A DNA stretch of 6,561 bases, taken from NCBI GenBank assembly GCA_947457975.1, contig CANGYC010000139.1, positions 1 through 6,561 of the forward strand. The letters run 5' to 3'. Positions 5,767-6,561 of the stretch are shown here, piece by piece. How positions within the stretch are numbered: the first letter of the stretch is position 1; each line of letters starts with the position of its first letter. The notes beneath the pieces were generated by a model. That model saw only the letters and a program-made list of their open reading frames with translations, was not told where the DNA came from and did not search any database. A program made the position numbers and the translations under genes. The DNA comes from Comamonadaceae bacterium (GTDB lineage: Bacteria; Pseudomonadota; Gammaproteobacteria; Burkholderiales; Burkholderiaceae_C).

Positions 5767-6561
5767 ATGACCATTTCCACCAGCTATTGGTTTGACCGTG
5801 CTGCCCAGCAGATGAGCAATGTGCAGTCCCGCGTGGTCAAGAGCCAGGCCGATGTGGCCAGTGGCAAGCAGGTGCAGCGCCCGAGCGACGCGCCAGAGCA
5901 GGCCGCGCTGATCCAGCGCTACAAGTCGCTGCTGGCCCGCCACGAGAACTACATCGGCAACATGGGCCTGGTCAAAGCCCGTCTGGATGTGGAAAACGGC
6001 GCGATCGACAGCGTGGTCAACCTCATGTTCCGGGCCAAGGAACTGGTGGTCCAGGCCTCCAACGACAGCGTGTCCGCCTCGGATCGGCAATCGATTGCCA
6101 CCGAGCTGCAAGGCCTGCGCGACCAGATTCTCAGCCTGGCCAACAGCCAGGACAACAACGGCAACTACCTCTTCGCCGGCAGCCGCGTGGGCCAGCCGGC
6201 CTTCGCCGCGCCGACCGATGACCCCACCGCCTCGCCCGTGTACCAGGGCGACCGCACCCGCATGGGCGTGATGATCGGCGACCAGCGCTCGCTGCCCATC
6301 AACAGGGCAGGTGCCGACGTGTTCAACCGCGTGGTGCGCACCGACGGCCAGGGCAACAGCCAGGGTGTGGAATTCTTCAAGTCCCTGGACGACATGATCC
6401 AGGGCGTCAAGAGCTCCTCGCAGTCGGCCATGCAGCGCGGCAACAAGGAGCTCGACGGCCTGCTCGACGGCTTGCTGCAGGCCCAGGCCGACGTGGGCAC
6501 CGACATGAGCATCCTGGAGCAGCAAACCTTCACCCTGGAAGACACCCTGGCCACGTTCAAG
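5767..6561 (+). CDS. flgL: Flagellar hook-associated protein 3 FlgL (5' part)
   Basis: FlgL (HAP3) is the second hook-filament junction protein, sitting on FlgK and seeding the flagellin filament. It is a flagellin homologue exported through the flagellum. The frame opens at ATG 5767, with GGAA (5757-5760) six bases upstream, and stays open to the window edge. This gives 265 residues without a stop; full proteins are usually about 300-400. It starts MTISTSYWFDRAAQQMSNVQ and continues with the flagellin-type SQADVASGKQVQRPSDAPEQ (26-45). The helical part includes RAKELVVQASNDSVSASDRQ (89-108), then ELQGLRDQILSLAN (113-126) and the hallmark NGNYLFAGSR (131-140). The second Asp of the usual PSDDP motif is Ala here (residue 42). 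The C-terminal flagellin-like helix lies outside the window. It follows flgK after 45 bases, the normal order. Confidence 0.95.
   Translation, partial: MTISTSYWFDRAAQQMSNVQSRVVKSQADVASGKQVQRPSDAPEQAALIQRYKSLLARHENYIGNMGLVKARLDVENGAIDSVVNLMFRAKELVVQASNDSVSASDRQSIATELQGLRDQILSLANSQDNNGNYLFAGSRVGQPAFAAPTDDPTASPVYQGDRTRMGVMIGDQRSLPINRAGADVFNRVVRTDGQGNSQGVEFFKSLDDMIQGVKSSSQSAMQRGNKELDGLLDGLLQAQADVGTDMSILEQQTFTLEDTLATFK

Overview
The window is a contiguous stretch of a bacterial flagellar operon, all on the + strand: the 3' end of flgG, then complete flgH, flgI, flgJ and flgK, and the 5' part of flgL. Overall base composition is GC-rich, with strong G/C preference at third codon positions. The gene order (flgG-H-I-J-K-L without a break) and the protein sequences suggest a Gram-negative proteobacterium, most likely a betaproteobacterium of the order Burkholderiales (Comamonadaceae-like). 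The taxonomic placement is inferred from remembered family resemblance, not from a search.

Layout: 1-542 flgG (distal rod, 5' end outside the window); 564-1241 flgH (L-ring lipoprotein); 1274-2413 flgI (P-ring, with signal peptide); 2450-2947 flgJ (rod-cap domain only, no muramidase domain); 2944-5721 flgK (first hook-filament junction protein, unusually long at 925 residues); 5767-6561 flgL (second junction protein, 3' end outside the window). Gaps between genes are 21, 32, 36, -4 and 45 bases, so the genes are very probably co-transcribed. I saw no terminator, RNA gene, mobile element, CRISPR array or convincing internal promoter. There is no gene-free stretch above 45 bases.

The products act in order outward from the cell. 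FlgJ caps the growing rod in the periplasm and FlgG forms its distal part. FlgI and FlgH build the P and L rings around the rod in the peptidoglycan and outer membrane. FlgK and FlgL join the completed hook to the filament.

The system itself is well known; I found no new one. The points worth a second look are departures from the enterobacterial textbook versions: a single-domain FlgJ with a Pro/Ala-rich tail, an FlgK with a large central insertion that carries two flagellin-IN-like repeats and a lone cysteine, an FlgI without any cysteine, and a 10-base direct repeat just before flgJ.
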